DNA of 57,694 nucleotides from Vibrio cholerae. GTDB taxonomy: Bacteria; Actinomycetota; Actinomycetes; Actinomycetales; Micrococcaceae. A program made the position numbers and the translations under genes. Below are positions 1-10,181 of the stretch, piece after piece; the stretch's first letter is position 1; every line of letters starts with the position of its first letter. The stretch is from contig WNZI01000019.1 of assembly GCA_009728235.1 (NCBI GenBank), forward strand, positions 1 through 57,694. The letters are read 5' to 3'. Below the pieces are notes generated by a model. It worked only from the letters and a program-made list of their open reading frames with translations, ran no database searches and had not been told where the DNA came from.

Positions 1-74
1 CTAAGGAAGTTTGGGAAACAGCCCAGGAAGAACACCTCGCAGCCAAAGCTCTCGCCGGTGAAGACATCGACTAA
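1..74 (+). CDS. C-terminal end of an unrecognised gene (partial)
   Basis: Reading frame 3 is open from the left edge to a TAA at 72-74 and encodes 23 residues ending ALAGEDID, an acidic helix-like tail. The start lies outside the window, so the product cannot be named. It runs toward the istB relic and stops 27 bases before it. The short length means it could also be a chance open frame. Confidence 0.3.
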   Translation, partial: KEVWETAQEEHLAAKALAGEDID

Positions 75-101
75 GCCAGCCTGTTTCTTTGCCCGTGCTT
101 G

Positions 102-914
102 TCAGGAGTTGATGCGCTGGTTGCGGGCGTGGGTGAGGCGGTAGGAGTCGGTGCCGGTCTCGATGATGTTCCCGCCGAAGGTGAGCCGGTCAACGATACC
201 GGCGCATAGCCGGAGGTCGGTGAAGGTTTTCGTCCAGCTGGAGAACGATTCATTGGATGCGATGGCGACGGAGTTCTTTTCGTCGCGTTCGGTGAGGACC
301 TGGAAGAGCAGCTCCGCGCCGCGGCGGTCGAGTTCCTTATAGCCGAGTTCATCGATGCAGAGCAGATCGACCCGTCCATAGCGGGCAATGGTGCGGGCCA
401 AGACTTTTTCGTCGGCGGCTCCGACGAGTTCGTTCACGAGCCTGGTGGCGAGCGTGTATTTGACCCGGTATCCCTTCTCCGCGGCTGCGGTACCCAAACC
501 GATGAGTAGATGAGATTTGCCGGTTCCTGAGTCGCCGATCAGGCAAAGGGGCTGGCTTTTGCGGATCCAGTCCCCCAGTGGCCAGGGTGTTGATCGTCGT
601 AGGGTTGATGTTTGGGTTCGCTTCGTAGTCGAAGTCACCCAACCATTTGTCCCGCAGGAGGCCGGCGGCTTTGACCCGGCGGATGGAGCGTCGCCGGTCT
701 CTGTCATCACACTCGGCCAGAAGCAGTTCGGCCAGGAAACCCTGATAGGAGAGTTGTTCTTTGTTCGCGGTGGTAATCGCTTCGGCCACGACCGCGCGGA
801 TCGTGGGAAAGCATAGTTGCCTGCACGCCTGCACGCCTGCACGCCTGCACGCCTGCACGCCTGGTCGACTGCGGCGACAGCGGCTTCCTCGGTGAGGCCG
901 CGGCGGCGGCGCAC
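102..914 (-). pseudogene. istB: IS21-family helper ATPase IstB, scrambled by two compensating frameshifts
   Basis: IstB is the AAA+ helper of IS21 transposases. The C-terminal part is clear: Walker A GDSGTGKSH, Walker B LLCIDELGY and a C-terminal GNIIETG segment. The expected N-terminal helix (SYQGFLAELLLAECDDRDRR) sits in another frame between roughly 575 and 820. The frame changes first at an 8-bp tandem repeat (821-860) and again at a five-C run near 575-580. The two shifts cancel, so one 270-codon frame stays open but about 80 internal residues are nonsense. The partner transposase gene istA, normally just upstream, is absent. This is probably a dead IS remnant; the G/C-run shift could be a read error. 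Confidence 0.8.
821..863. repeat. Five tandem copies of an 8-bp unit inside istB
   Basis: The unit CTGCACGC is repeated five times without error at 821-860, followed by a partial CTG. The unit length is not a multiple of three, so every copy gained or lost changes the reading frame. On the minus strand it encodes a cycling RRAGVQAC peptide. It lies in the region that should encode the N-terminus of IstB. Confidence 0.9.
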
Positions 915-1016
915 TGCCGCCCATCATGTTGCGGAGGCTACTTCCTACTCAGACGGGGCCGCTGCGTAAGGACCCCTTGAACCAGTTCTTGATGCTTCAA
1001 GCACGCATCACGGAGT

Positions 1017-1038
1017 GTTCACCTGTGGGTCATCTCGG
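1017..1038 (+). promoter_or_regulatory. PHO-box-like direct repeat upstream of alkaline phosphatase
   Basis: Two adjacent 11-bp units, GTTCACCTGTG and GGTCATCTCGG, match the layout of actinobacterial PhoP sites (repeats of GTTCACC every 11 bp). They lie about 105 bp before the phosphatase start. This suggests PhoR/PhoP phosphate-starvation control. The assignment rests on motif and context only. Confidence 0.5.
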
Positions 1039-1142
1039 TCTTCCCTGACCGAGTTCAAGGGTGCACTTCTGTTATTTACCGTGTGGGCAGTGCTACGCGG
1101 GGGCGGCGCTCATCACTCAGGGAAGTATCTTCGGAGGAACAC

Positions 1143-2693
1143 ATGCGCAAGACAATTCCAACGCTCGCTTCAGTAACAATCGCTGGTGCGTTGATCGCTA
1201 CCACCGCCATCGGCGGTATAGCGAGCCCGGCTCTGGCGAATGGGCCGGATAAGTTCAACAAGTCGGACAAGGGGCGAGCTCAGAACGTCATCCTGCTCGT
1301 CGGCGACGGCATGGGACGCACCCACGTCACCGCCGGCCGGGAGCGGTTTGAAGGCGCTGCCGGACTCCTGAGAATGGAGACGCTGCCGTCCCAGGGGTAT
1401 GTGAAGACCTACGCGGTCGAGGAGAACTCAGGACAGCCGGGCGAGCCGGACTTCGTGCCGAATCTCGTCACAGATTCCGCATCCTCTGCCACCGCCTGGG
1501 CCTCAGGTGTGAAGAGCTACAACGCGGCCCTGGGAGTCGACGCCAAGGGCACAGTCGTTCCTACTGCCATGGAACTGGCCAAGCAGGCCGGATACCGGAC
1601 CGGGAACGTATCCACCGCAGAGATCACCGACGCCACCCCGGCAGGGCAGATGAGCCACGTTCTGGCTCGCGGCTGCCAGGGGCCGGTGTACTCCGCTGCA
1701 TCCTGCCAGAACACCGACGTCACCGGCGCTCCGCTGGGAACCAATGACATCCGGGTGACCCCGGTAGCAAAGCAGATCGCACGTAACGGTACCGCCGATG
1801 TAATCTTCGGCGGCGGGCTCGGCCGGTTCGACGCCGCCGACGAGCAGGCCCTCGAAGCCCAGGGATACTCGGTCCTCGGTTCCATCGCTGACAAGGTCCC
1901 GGCTACCAGGACTGACCTGCAGGCAGCCACGGGTGAGAAGGTGTTCGGTCTGTTCAACACCGGTAACCTCACCGTGGAGAAGACAAAGCGCGAGAACCCC
2001 TCTGCCGTGCAGGCAGCCGAACCTTCACTGCCGGAGATGACGGGCAAGGCCATCGAGGTCCTCGCCCAAGACAAGAAGCAGGGCAAGGGCAAGGGTGAAG
2101 GCAAGGGCCAGGGGAAGAGCCAGGGGTTCTTCCTGCAGGTCGAGGGGGCACTGATCGATAAGCGTTCACACGCCAACGATGCCGCCCAGACCCTTGAGGA
2201 GATCAAGGCCTTCGACGACGCTGTGGCCGTGGCGATGGACTTCGCTGAGCGTGACGGTAACACTCTGGTCATCGTCACCGCCGATCACGAATGCGCCGGC
2301 TTCAATATCATCGAGAAGGGTTCCTTCACCAATGCCGAGGCCGTGAACCCGCCGGGGAACGTGGACAGTGGTAACACCGCCAACAACTCCACCCCGACTC
2401 GACCCGGACGCAGCACCCTGGACCCGACACGCTCCACCGGACCAATCAATGGTGCAGGCTCGGCGAACCCGAACAACTTCGCCCCGGCGACGTTCCGGAC
2501 CGCCGACGACGCAGCGGACGTTCAGGACGGATCCCCCGAAGCCAGCCTGTGGCTGAGCTACCTCTCCGGTAATCACACCGGCGCCGATGTGCCGATCTAC
2601 TCCTACGGCCCCGGCAGCAATGCGATGAACGGAACCTTGGACAACACGGACCTGTTTGGCATCATGACCGACGCCCTGCGTCTTCGCCGCTAA
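1143..2693 (+). CDS. phoA: Secreted alkaline phosphatase (PhoA family)
   Basis: This 516-residue enzyme hydrolyses phosphate monoesters outside the membrane. It begins with a signal peptide (MRKTIPTLASVTIAGALIA, cleavage near ALA-NG at 32-33). The metal motif LLVGDGMG is at 51-58 and the nucleophile motif TDSASSATAW puts the catalytic Ser at 112. A late metal motif DHECAG is also present. A lysine/glycine-rich stretch (KGKGEGKGQGK) interrupts the middle and is unusual. The ATG at 1143 is chosen because GGAGG lies 5-9 bases before it and the signal peptide starts there; the frame is open further upstream. A PHO-box-like repeat lies upstream and a hairpin follows the stop. Confidence 0.93.
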   Translation: MRKTIPTLASVTIAGALIATTAIGGIASPALANGPDKFNKSDKGRAQNVILLVGDGMGRTHVTAGRERFEGAAGLLRMETLPSQGYVKTYAVEENSGQPGEPDFVPNLVTDSASSATAWASGVKSYNAALGVDAKGTVVPTAMELAKQAGYRTGNVSTAEITDATPAGQMSHVLARGCQGPVYSAASCQNTDVTGAPLGTNDIRVTPVAKQIARNGTADVIFGGGLGRFDAADEQALEAQGYSVLGSIADKVPATRTDLQAATGEKVFGLFNTGNLTVEKTKRENPSAVQAAEPSLPEMTGKAIEVLAQDKKQGKGKGEGKGQGKSQGFFLQVEGALIDKRSHANDAAQTLEEIKAFDDAVAVAMDFAERDGNTLVIVTADHECAGFNIIEKGSFTNAEAVNPPGNVDSGNTANNSTPTRPGRSTLDPTRSTGPINGAGSANPNNFAPATFRTADDAADVQDGSPEASLWLSYLSGNHTGADVPIYSYGPGSNAMNGTLDNTDLFGIMTDALRLRR

Positions 2694-2709
2694 CACCTCC
2701 ACCGAACCA

Positions 2710-2742
2710 GGGGCGGGACACCACACAGGTGGTGTCCGCCCT
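2710..2742 (+). terminator. Hairpin after phoA
   Basis: GGGCGGGACACCAC and GGTGGTGTCCGCCC form a strong stem of about 13 bp, with one bulged G and a very short loop. There is no T-run afterwards. It lies 17 bases after the phoA stop and 24 bases before the next start, so it may be a weak terminator or an mRNA-stabilising hairpin. Confidence 0.6.
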
Positions 2743-2766
2743 GCCCGATTCTGACCAGGACCCACC

Positions 2767-3399
2767 GTGAAAAACACAGCCCCCCGCACAACAAAGCTCA
2801 GCCTCCGCGCCGTACTCAGTGGGGCCGCCCTGGCCCTGATGCTCACCGCGTGCACCACGACCGCGCCGACCGCCGACACACAGGACACCCCCCAGACAAC
2901 GCAAGCACCACAAGCGGCCGACATGGCAGAAGCGGAAGGTACGGCGGAAGTGGAAGACGTGTCCGACGCGACGGAACCGGCCCAAGCACCCACCGCGACC
3001 GTGCAAACGGTCTTTCCGGATCTGGCAGCACCCGATGGGGAGCCTGAGCTGGAGAGCATCACGACAGCCAGCCCTGCACCAGGGGAGATACTCCACGCAG
3101 CCGGCCCCTTCGACCAGCGGCTTGTCCTCGAGGACCTAGCTTTTGACGGTTCCACCGTGTCCGGGGAGGTCCTGGTCACCAGTGATATCAGCAGCCTCCT
3201 GGCACTCCAGGTCCTCGCAGGCTTCTACGACAAGGAAGGGACCCTGCTCGGCACCGGGCGCTTTGATCATCACCCGGGCTCTGAACACACCCACGGTGGG
3301 CCTTCAGAACCCGAAGCATTCGAGATAACGGTCCCTGCAGAATTCGCTGACCAAGCAGTATCAGCCGCGGTCGGTGTTCCTGTCCTCGTCAACGAATAG
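2767..3399 (+). CDS. Putative lipoprotein of unknown function
   Basis: The 210-residue product starts at GTG and has a lipoprotein signal with a lipobox (LMLTAC, Cys about 27). A long Thr/Pro/Ala/Gln-rich acidic linker (about 28-95) leads to a C-terminal beta-rich domain of about 100 residues. That domain carries a His cluster (FDHHPGSEHTHGG) that could bind metal; this is inference. It is co-directional with phoA across a 73-base gap that holds a hairpin. I do not recognise the family. The FDHHPG segment resembles extracytoplasmic domains that buffer divalent metal, but nothing more can be said. Confidence 0.75.
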   Translation: MKNTAPRTTKLSLRAVLSGAALALMLTACTTTAPTADTQDTPQTTQAPQAADMAEAEGTAEVEDVSDATEPAQAPTATVQTVFPDLAAPDGEPELESITTASPAPGEILHAAGPFDQRLVLEDLAFDGSTVSGEVLVTSDISSLLALQVLAGFYDKEGTLLGTGRFDHHPGSEHTHGGPSEPEAFEITVPAEFADQAVSAAVGVPVLVNE

Positions 3400-3718
3400 G
3401 GAGTCGTCTCTCAGGACTCAGGACTCAGGTCTCAGCGAGCAGGTTCAGGTGTAGCCGCTTAACGCGGAGATGGCCGAGTATGACCAGCGGGACATTGAAG
3501 CCAGGAAGGGCCGGACGGCGCTGGATCGTGGGAAGAAGACGGAAGCACGAGGACTTTCTCGGCTGCGCTGGTAGGCCGGGCATGGAAGGCGCATCAGGGG
3601 GCAGTTGTGAAAAAGCTGAACGGGTCGGAGGTAAGGTGCCAGGCGGGGGTGACTGGCTACGGGGGCGGTGGTAGTCCTGGCCGCAATGTCCTAGGGGGAA
3701 CGCGACCAACGAGCGATT
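3400..3718. other. Intergenic stretch without a convincing gene
   Basis: The stretch lies between two convergent genes. A short direct repeat (AGGACTC three times, the third copy with one change) sits near 3413-3433. Small open frames on both strands lack family resemblance and ribosome sites. I see no clear terminator. Confidence 0.6.
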
Positions 3719-4444
3719 TTACAGGGTGGCGAGCAGCTGTTGCATCTGATCGATTTCGGCCTGCTGGGTCTCGACGATGGTCTCGGCAAGTGCGACCGCA
3801 TTGGGGTTATGGCCGTTGTCGATCTCGTGCTGTGCCATGTCGATTGCGCCCTCGTGGTGGGCGGTCATGGACTCCAGGAACATGCGCGACGCCTCGACGC
3901 TCTCGGCGGACTCGAGCTCGGCCATTTGCTCCTCGCTCATCATGCCGCTCATTCCCTCCATGTCTCCCGAGCCGCCCGTGTCTCCCATGTCGTGGCCTTC
4001 CATGCCGCCCTCGGGCTCCATGGGCTCACCCCACGCCTCGAGCCACCCGGTCATCGTCTCGAGCTCGGGACCCTGCGCGTCCTTGATCGTCGTGGCGAGC
4101 TCGGTCACCTGCGGATCCATGCCGTCCTTGGCGAGAATCATCTCGCTCATCTCCACGGCTTGCCGGTGGTGCGGGATCATCATCTGCGCGAACATGACAT
4201 CCGCGTCGTTGTGCTCGGCCATCACCTCATCAGCGGCACCAGTGCCGGCTTCAGAACTGGCCTCAGAACTGGCCTCAGAACTGGGCCCGGTGCTGGTGTC
4301 GGCGGTCGTGGTGGGCGCGGCCGCGGCGGAGCTTTCTTGGCCCATGTCCATGCCCTCCATGTCCCCGCCGGAGGAGGAACCGCAAGCGGAGAGGGTGATC
4401 AGGGCAGCTACGGACAGGGATGCTACGGAAAGGGAACGCTTCAT
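3719..4444 (-). CDS. DUF305 family lipoprotein, probable extracytoplasmic copper binder
   Basis: The 241-residue product has a lipoprotein signal (LITLSAC) and a low-complexity Thr/Ser/Glu linker with repeated SSEA units. Two ferritin-like DUF305 halves follow, marked by FAQMMIPHHRQAVEMSEM and MTAHHEGAIDMAQ. Between them is a Met/Gly/Asp-rich loop (MEGHDMGDTGGSGDMEGMSGMM). Paired HH and Met-rich motifs fit copper binding, as in cyanobacterial CopM, which shares this domain. ATG at 4444 is preferred over an in-frame TTG at 4453 because AAGGA lies at proper spacing only for the ATG. It heads the DUF305/DUF6153/copB/copZ cluster, all on the minus strand. Confidence 0.88.
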   Translation of the reverse strand: MKRSLSVASLSVAALITLSACGSSSGGDMEGMDMGQESSAAAAPTTTADTSTGPSSEASSEASSEAGTGAADEVMAEHNDADVMFAQMMIPHHRQAVEMSEMILAKDGMDPQVTELATTIKDAQGPELETMTGWLEAWGEPMEPEGGMEGHDMGDTGGSGDMEGMSGMMSEEQMAELESAESVEASRMFLESMTAHHEGAIDMAQHEIDNGHNPNAVALAETIVETQQAEIDQMQQLLATL

Positions 4445-4614
4445 GGTGATCAAAATCCTTCAGTACTCAGAGGGGGACAAACGATCAACCCCGCGTGCCG
4501 GTAACCAGGCTGGTGACGGCGTCGACGCGGGGGATGCGGCCGGCCCCCGCATGAGGGCAGGGCGCGGCCAGGAGGTAGGCCCGTCACTCACTAGAGCGGT
4601 GTGGGCCGCGGATC

Positions 4615-5208
4615 CTATGTCCGGCTGATGCAGAGCTGAGTCAGTAAAGGAGCAGGTGCTGGTCGGGACAACCGGGTCAGGACCGGGGGGCCACGACGGA
4701 TGACCGAGGAGAGCAGGGCGCGGCCGGCAGGAGTGAGTAGACAGGCGATGCCGGCAATGATTATCGCCAACACGCACATCCCGAGCATCATCTCGTCAGC
4801 ACAGTCCGCACCGCATCCGGCGAGCATCCCGCCATCTACAACACCACCCGGCGTAGTACTCGACACCAGGGCCAGGGACGCATCCGTTGCAGCAACACGG
4901 ATGGCCTCAACCGCGCCGGTGGCGGCGACAGGCAGCAGCGGCTTTGCCACCGTCGAGCCGGCCACATCATGGGTATGCCCGGAGATGCCCGCTGCGTTCC
5001 CGGCGTCACCGCCGGCCGTGCTGAGAGGGTTGAAAGTGGTGGAGGCGGTGACGTGGTGGGTCGTCGAGCCGTGTCCGCCCATCCACACGTGCATCGCGAG
5101 GATCCCGACGATGATGACCGTAAGCCCAGTGAATGTCAGAAGGAACGGCAGGAAGGAACCGATCACAGGCCGGAGCGAGACAGTGCGCGTGAAGCGGTTC
5201 GTGATCAC
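4615..5208 (-). CDS. DUF6153-like small membrane protein of the copper cluster
   Basis: The 197-residue product has an N-terminal transmembrane helix (about 14-42) followed by MHVWMGGHG. A low-complexity Ala/Thr/His region follows, then a second helix with C-x3-C-x4-MMLGMCVLAIIIAGIAC. The Met/Cys-lined helix and the placing between a DUF305 lipoprotein and copB suggest a role in copper handling; that is inference from context. It starts at GTG, supported by GGAAGGAG 9 bases upstream. It resembles the actinobacterial DUF6153 family by layout, but I cannot verify this by search. Confidence 0.7.
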   Translation of the reverse strand: MITNRFTRTVSLRPVIGSFLPFLLTFTGLTVIIVGILAMHVWMGGHGSTTHHVTASTTFNPLSTAGGDAGNAAGISGHTHDVAGSTVAKPLLPVAATGAVEAIRVAATDASLALVSSTTPGGVVDGGMLAGCGADCADEMMLGMCVLAIIIAGIACLLTPAGRALLSSVIRRGPPVLTRLSRPAPAPLLTQLCISRT

Positions 5209-5289
5209 TGCTCAACGCTCCTTCCACTGTCTGCCACTGCCTGCACTTGATTCATCGATTCTATTTCAGCCTAATTAGCAACTTAGAAC

Positions 5290-5372
5290 CTGCGGCCACA
5301 CACCTGCGGCCCGATGACCCTGTGATGAACAGGGACCCAATACAGGGTCACATCACAGGGTCAACGGTTCAA
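5290..5372. repeat. Short ACAGGG repeats between copB and the DUF6153-like gene
   Basis: Three close copies of ACAGGG(A/T)C occur between about 5326 and 5362 in the 195-bp gap upstream of the DUF6153-like gene. They may be operator half-sites or chance. No CsoR-like palindrome is seen here. Confidence 0.3.
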
Positions 5373-5403
5373 CGCTGGCCCGAGTTCATTGATGAGTCCA
5401 TCA

Positions 5404-7626
<2,223 letters not shown>

Positions 7627-7684
7627 GATGACTCTTCCTTCGGCGCCCCTCGAGGGCGGGGTACCCGTGCCTCTGCCGGTCGGC

Positions 7685-8044
7685 TCAGACGGTCGTGAGC
7701 TGGTAGCCGGCCTTCTCCACAGCGTCCCGAACGGAGGCCTGAGAGATGGGCTGGCTGCTGGTAACGCTGACGGTGGAGGTGCCGCCAGGAACGAGTGCAA
7801 TCTGGACGTTTTCTACGCCATCTAGGGCGCCGATGGCGCTGCTGACACGGCCTGCGCAGGAGCCACAGGTCAGGCCGGTCACTGAATAGTCGGCGGACAC
7901 TGCAGCCTCACGCGATGGCTGGCTAGGGGTGGACTGCTGGGGTGCGCAGCACCCACAGGAACCTCCCGTGGGAGGGTTCGCGTCGGAGTTCTGGGTTCCG
8001 CTGATGTCGGTGAGGTTCATTGTGGTCCTGACAGTGTCAGTCAT
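7685..8044 (-). CDS. copZ: Heavy-metal-associated (HMA) copper chaperone-like protein
   Basis: The 119-residue product has an HMA domain in its last 70 residues with the metal motif GLTCGSCAGRV and a C-terminal VEKAGYQLTTV. An N-terminal extension of about 45 residues carries a second Cys cluster (GGSCGCCAPQQ), which most CopZ proteins lack. It would bind Cu(I) in the cytoplasm and hand it to the CopB pump encoded 59 bp downstream. ATG at 8044 is chosen because AGGAG lies 5 bases before it. The first motif residue is Leu rather than the usual Met, which is common in this family. Confidence 0.88.
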   Translation of the reverse strand: MTDTVRTTMNLTDISGTQNSDANPPTGGSCGCCAPQQSTPSQPSREAAVSADYSVTGLTCGSCAGRVSSAIGALDGVENVQIALVPGGTSTVSVTSSQPISQASVRDAVEKAGYQLTTV

Positions 8045-8201
8045 GGTGTCTCCTGCAGTCGGTGAGCAGCGAATCGTTGAGGTAGCCGCAGCGAAGAAAG
8101 GATGAGCCTCGGAGAAGTCTGGTTTCATCGAGCGGTGCAGCTGGACCTTTACGGCGTATATCCCGGGGGAGGGAGACAACCTTCTGAGGTAGTACCAAAC
8201 A

Positions 8202-8219
8202 TATACCCCCGGGGGGTAT
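8202..8219. promoter_or_regulatory. CsoR-like copper operator upstream of copZ-copB
   Basis: ATACCCCC followed by GGGGGGTAT forms a nearly perfect palindrome with a C/G-rich centre. It closely matches the operators of CsoR-type Cu(I)-sensing repressors. It lies about 158 bp before the copZ start on the minus strand. No csoR-like gene is seen anywhere in the window, so the repressor must be encoded elsewhere. Confidence 0.75.
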
Positions 8220-8224
8220 GCGTC

Positions 8225-9171
8225 AAGGTGTAGCGGGTCGCAACTGGGGCGTTTGTCAACGAGGGACTCTGGGCGCGCGGAAAGAAGTTTCAGCAGCCCA
8301 AAAGGCGCCTTCGGTTTGGGTCTGGGTTTGGGGCTGCGGCAGGGGAGGGTGTTAGCGAAGGAGCCGACTAATGGCCTGGGTTGCTTCCTTGATCTTCGCG
8401 TCGACGACGTCGGACGAACCGGAGCCCGCGTCGAAGGGCTCATCTCACAACTCGTCAGCTAAGTCCCTGGGGGGAATGTACTTTCGATACCGGGGAGAAG
8501 CAGCCGAATTCGCAGCAGGCAAACCCAATGGGGACGATGGGGCACTCAATCGTCGGCTCGCCAGTTGATTTTGAAGTTGCACGATGTCGCTCGCGGTTCA
8601 GCTCCTACTGCTTCACTCAATGCCATGACTTCCATCGGTGGGTCGCTGCCCGACAGTTCGCATCTGCGCCAGGACATCAACATCCCCGAGGAAGCCACCC
8701 TTGAGGAACCCGACACCTCGTCGCGCTCAGCACCACATCCTCTCTCAATGCAGGCCAACACGCAGCAGGCGTAAGCCCTGTCGATGCGTACCGCGCCGGT
8801 GGTGCCGGCGCCGAGCAGGACGCGGCCGAACTGACGGCCGAGGAAAGCTAGAACCCTTCAGCGGCCCGAGGGGGCAGGCATAGGATGCGCCCGTTCGCTG
8901 GCAAAGCGGTCGTCCTACCGTTGTTCGATGTGTGTGATGTGCAAAGGAGGGTGACCGAAGGCAACTCATCCACCTGTGGGCGGGTGGAGCCCGAAGGGTG
9001 GAGCTCAAAGCCGTCCACCTGTGGTTGAGCCTTGGTGGCTGTGTTCTGCTGCTGGAGTACTTCTTGTTCCCTATGTGGAACTGCCAGTACAGTGGGCGTT
9101 GCAACGGGCAGTAGCCCCGCGAAGTTAGCCTGGCAGTCTTCCGGATGGTATGACGAGCCAGGCTCGCGCAT
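8225..9171. other. About 950 bp with no convincing gene
   Basis: Between the CsoR-like site and the DUF3800-like gene there are only short open frames with no family resemblance and no good ribosome sites. One on the plus strand at 8565-8774 (69 codons) may be a gene scrap. One copy of the 65-bp repeat lies at 8966-9030. The segment looks like a junction of degraded mobile DNA. Confidence 0.6.
8966..9030 (-). repeat. 65-bp dispersed repeat, copy 1 (inverted relative to copy 2)
   Basis: This sequence is the reverse complement of 26962-27026 with a single mismatch. Inside, CCACAGGTGG occurs twice about 42 bp apart and GCTCCACCC occurs twice around TTCGG. It lies outside recognised genes. Together the two copies bracket about 18 kb as an inverted pair. 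Confidence 0.95.
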
Positions 9172-9711
9172 TTAAAGCCGGCGTACCTCACCGATGAGCG
9201 GCTCCGCCTCGGTCCGCCAAAGTCCGCCTTTTTGGAAGCACCAGGCGACGGCGTCTCCGACCCAGAGCAGGGGTTCTTCGGTCCGGCGCATGTGTCTGTA
9301 TTCCAGTCCGGTGTCTCCGCGGGCTTTCAGCTCGGCGTGAATAATTCGCCGATCGGCGGCGGCGAGAGAGTCGTCCTGCTCGAGCACAAGACGCTCTGCC
9401 TCTGCATCACACAGGTCCTGAATCAGGGCTTCCAGACAGGCGGGTCGGGCTAGCTTGTCGGGTTGACCACTGACGACGTAGACGACAGTCTTCACGCTCG
9501 TCTGGGCTGCACCCCGGAGGAACGAGCGTCTCGTTGCATCCCTCTCGCTCTTGAAGTGCACCGAGGAACTTCCCTTGTACCGCAGGCCCCTGATAGCTGA
9601 ACGTGTCGCGGTAACATCTGCCGGTGCGATGACCGCTGCCGCGATGTAGTAGCTGCCTGCCTTGGACTCGTCCACGAAGACGTGGGAGCGGCGCGGCAGG
9701 GCGAAAGGCAT
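9172..9711 (-). CDS. DUF3800-like protein
   Basis: The 179-residue product starts MPFALPRRSHVFVDESKAGSY. The FVDES strand near the N-terminus, a central K-x-ERDATRRSF helix, and the late GDAVAWCFQKGG motif match the layout of DUF3800, a predicted RNase-H-fold family often found near mobile and defence genes. The usual substrate is unknown. The protein is short for the family (often 220-280), and the C-terminus may have been trimmed by the junction ending at 9171. It stands alone, with the c-di-AMP riboswitch leader on its other side, transcribed away. Confidence 0.65.
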   Translation of the reverse strand: MPFALPRRSHVFVDESKAGSYYIAAAVIAPADVTATRSAIRGLRYKGSSSVHFKSERDATRRSFLRGAAQTSVKTVVYVVSGQPDKLARPACLEALIQDLCDAEAERLVLEQDDSLAAADRRIIHAELKARGDTGLEYRHMRRTEEPLLWVGDAVAWCFQKGGLWRTEAEPLIGEVRRL

Positions 9712-9985
9712 GCATCGACCCTACCGGCGCCCAGCCTCACTTCTTCGACGTGCAAACTGGCGGCCCGTGCGCCGGCGCGACGAGCACTCGGACAGGGGAC
9801 AGCTTGGGTCGGTTCAGACTCCGATGTATCGGCGTGTCTCGCGGACACGCCGCCATTCCGTTACTTGAACGTGACATCATCTTTACTCGCGGGTAGGGTC
9901 GGCGAATGATCCCGGCTCCCGCCGGGGTCGCTCTCCCGAGCAGAATGCCGAGCCCTGCCGCTGCTTCCGGGATCCGTTCGCACAA

Positions 9986-10168
9986 CCCATATGGCAGGGA
10001 CGGGGGAACCACGTTTCCACCGGGTCGCTGATCACCATGTTGGTGGCCCTTGGGGTTAAGTCGATCTGATCCGTTACATCGCAGCCGCTGATGGTTGTTG
10101 ATGACAAGGATCCAGGACGGCCGGGTGAACTCCCATCCGAACCCGACAGCTCACCCCGCAGGCATGGG
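9986..10168 (+). ncRNA. c-di-AMP riboswitch (ydaO/yuaA class)
   Basis: The hallmark blocks are present in order: GACGGGGGAACCA near 10000, CTTGGGGTTAAG near 10050, CCGGGTGAACTCCCATCCGAA near 10121, and ACCCGACAGCTCACCCCGCAGG near 10141. CCCAT at 9986-9990 can pair with ATGGG at 10164-10168 to close the P1 helix. The 3' strand of P1 overlaps the likely ribosome site GGGAGAGG (10166-10173). Ligand binding would therefore hide it. In actinobacteria this class controls cell-wall hydrolases, which fits the LysM gene that follows. Confidence 0.9.
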
Positions 10169-10181
10169 AGAGGCAATCACC

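Noticed and set aside
2166-3179. A 337-codon open frame on the minus strand opposite phoA and the lipoprotein gene
   Set aside because: It is an antisense shadow in high-GC DNA; the plus-strand genes have clear signals and motifs and this frame has none.
8225-8470. A possible csoR or resolvase gene scrap next to the copper operator
   Set aside because: No reading frame shows the Cys-His-Cys pattern of CsoR or the catalytic Ser motif of a resolvase.
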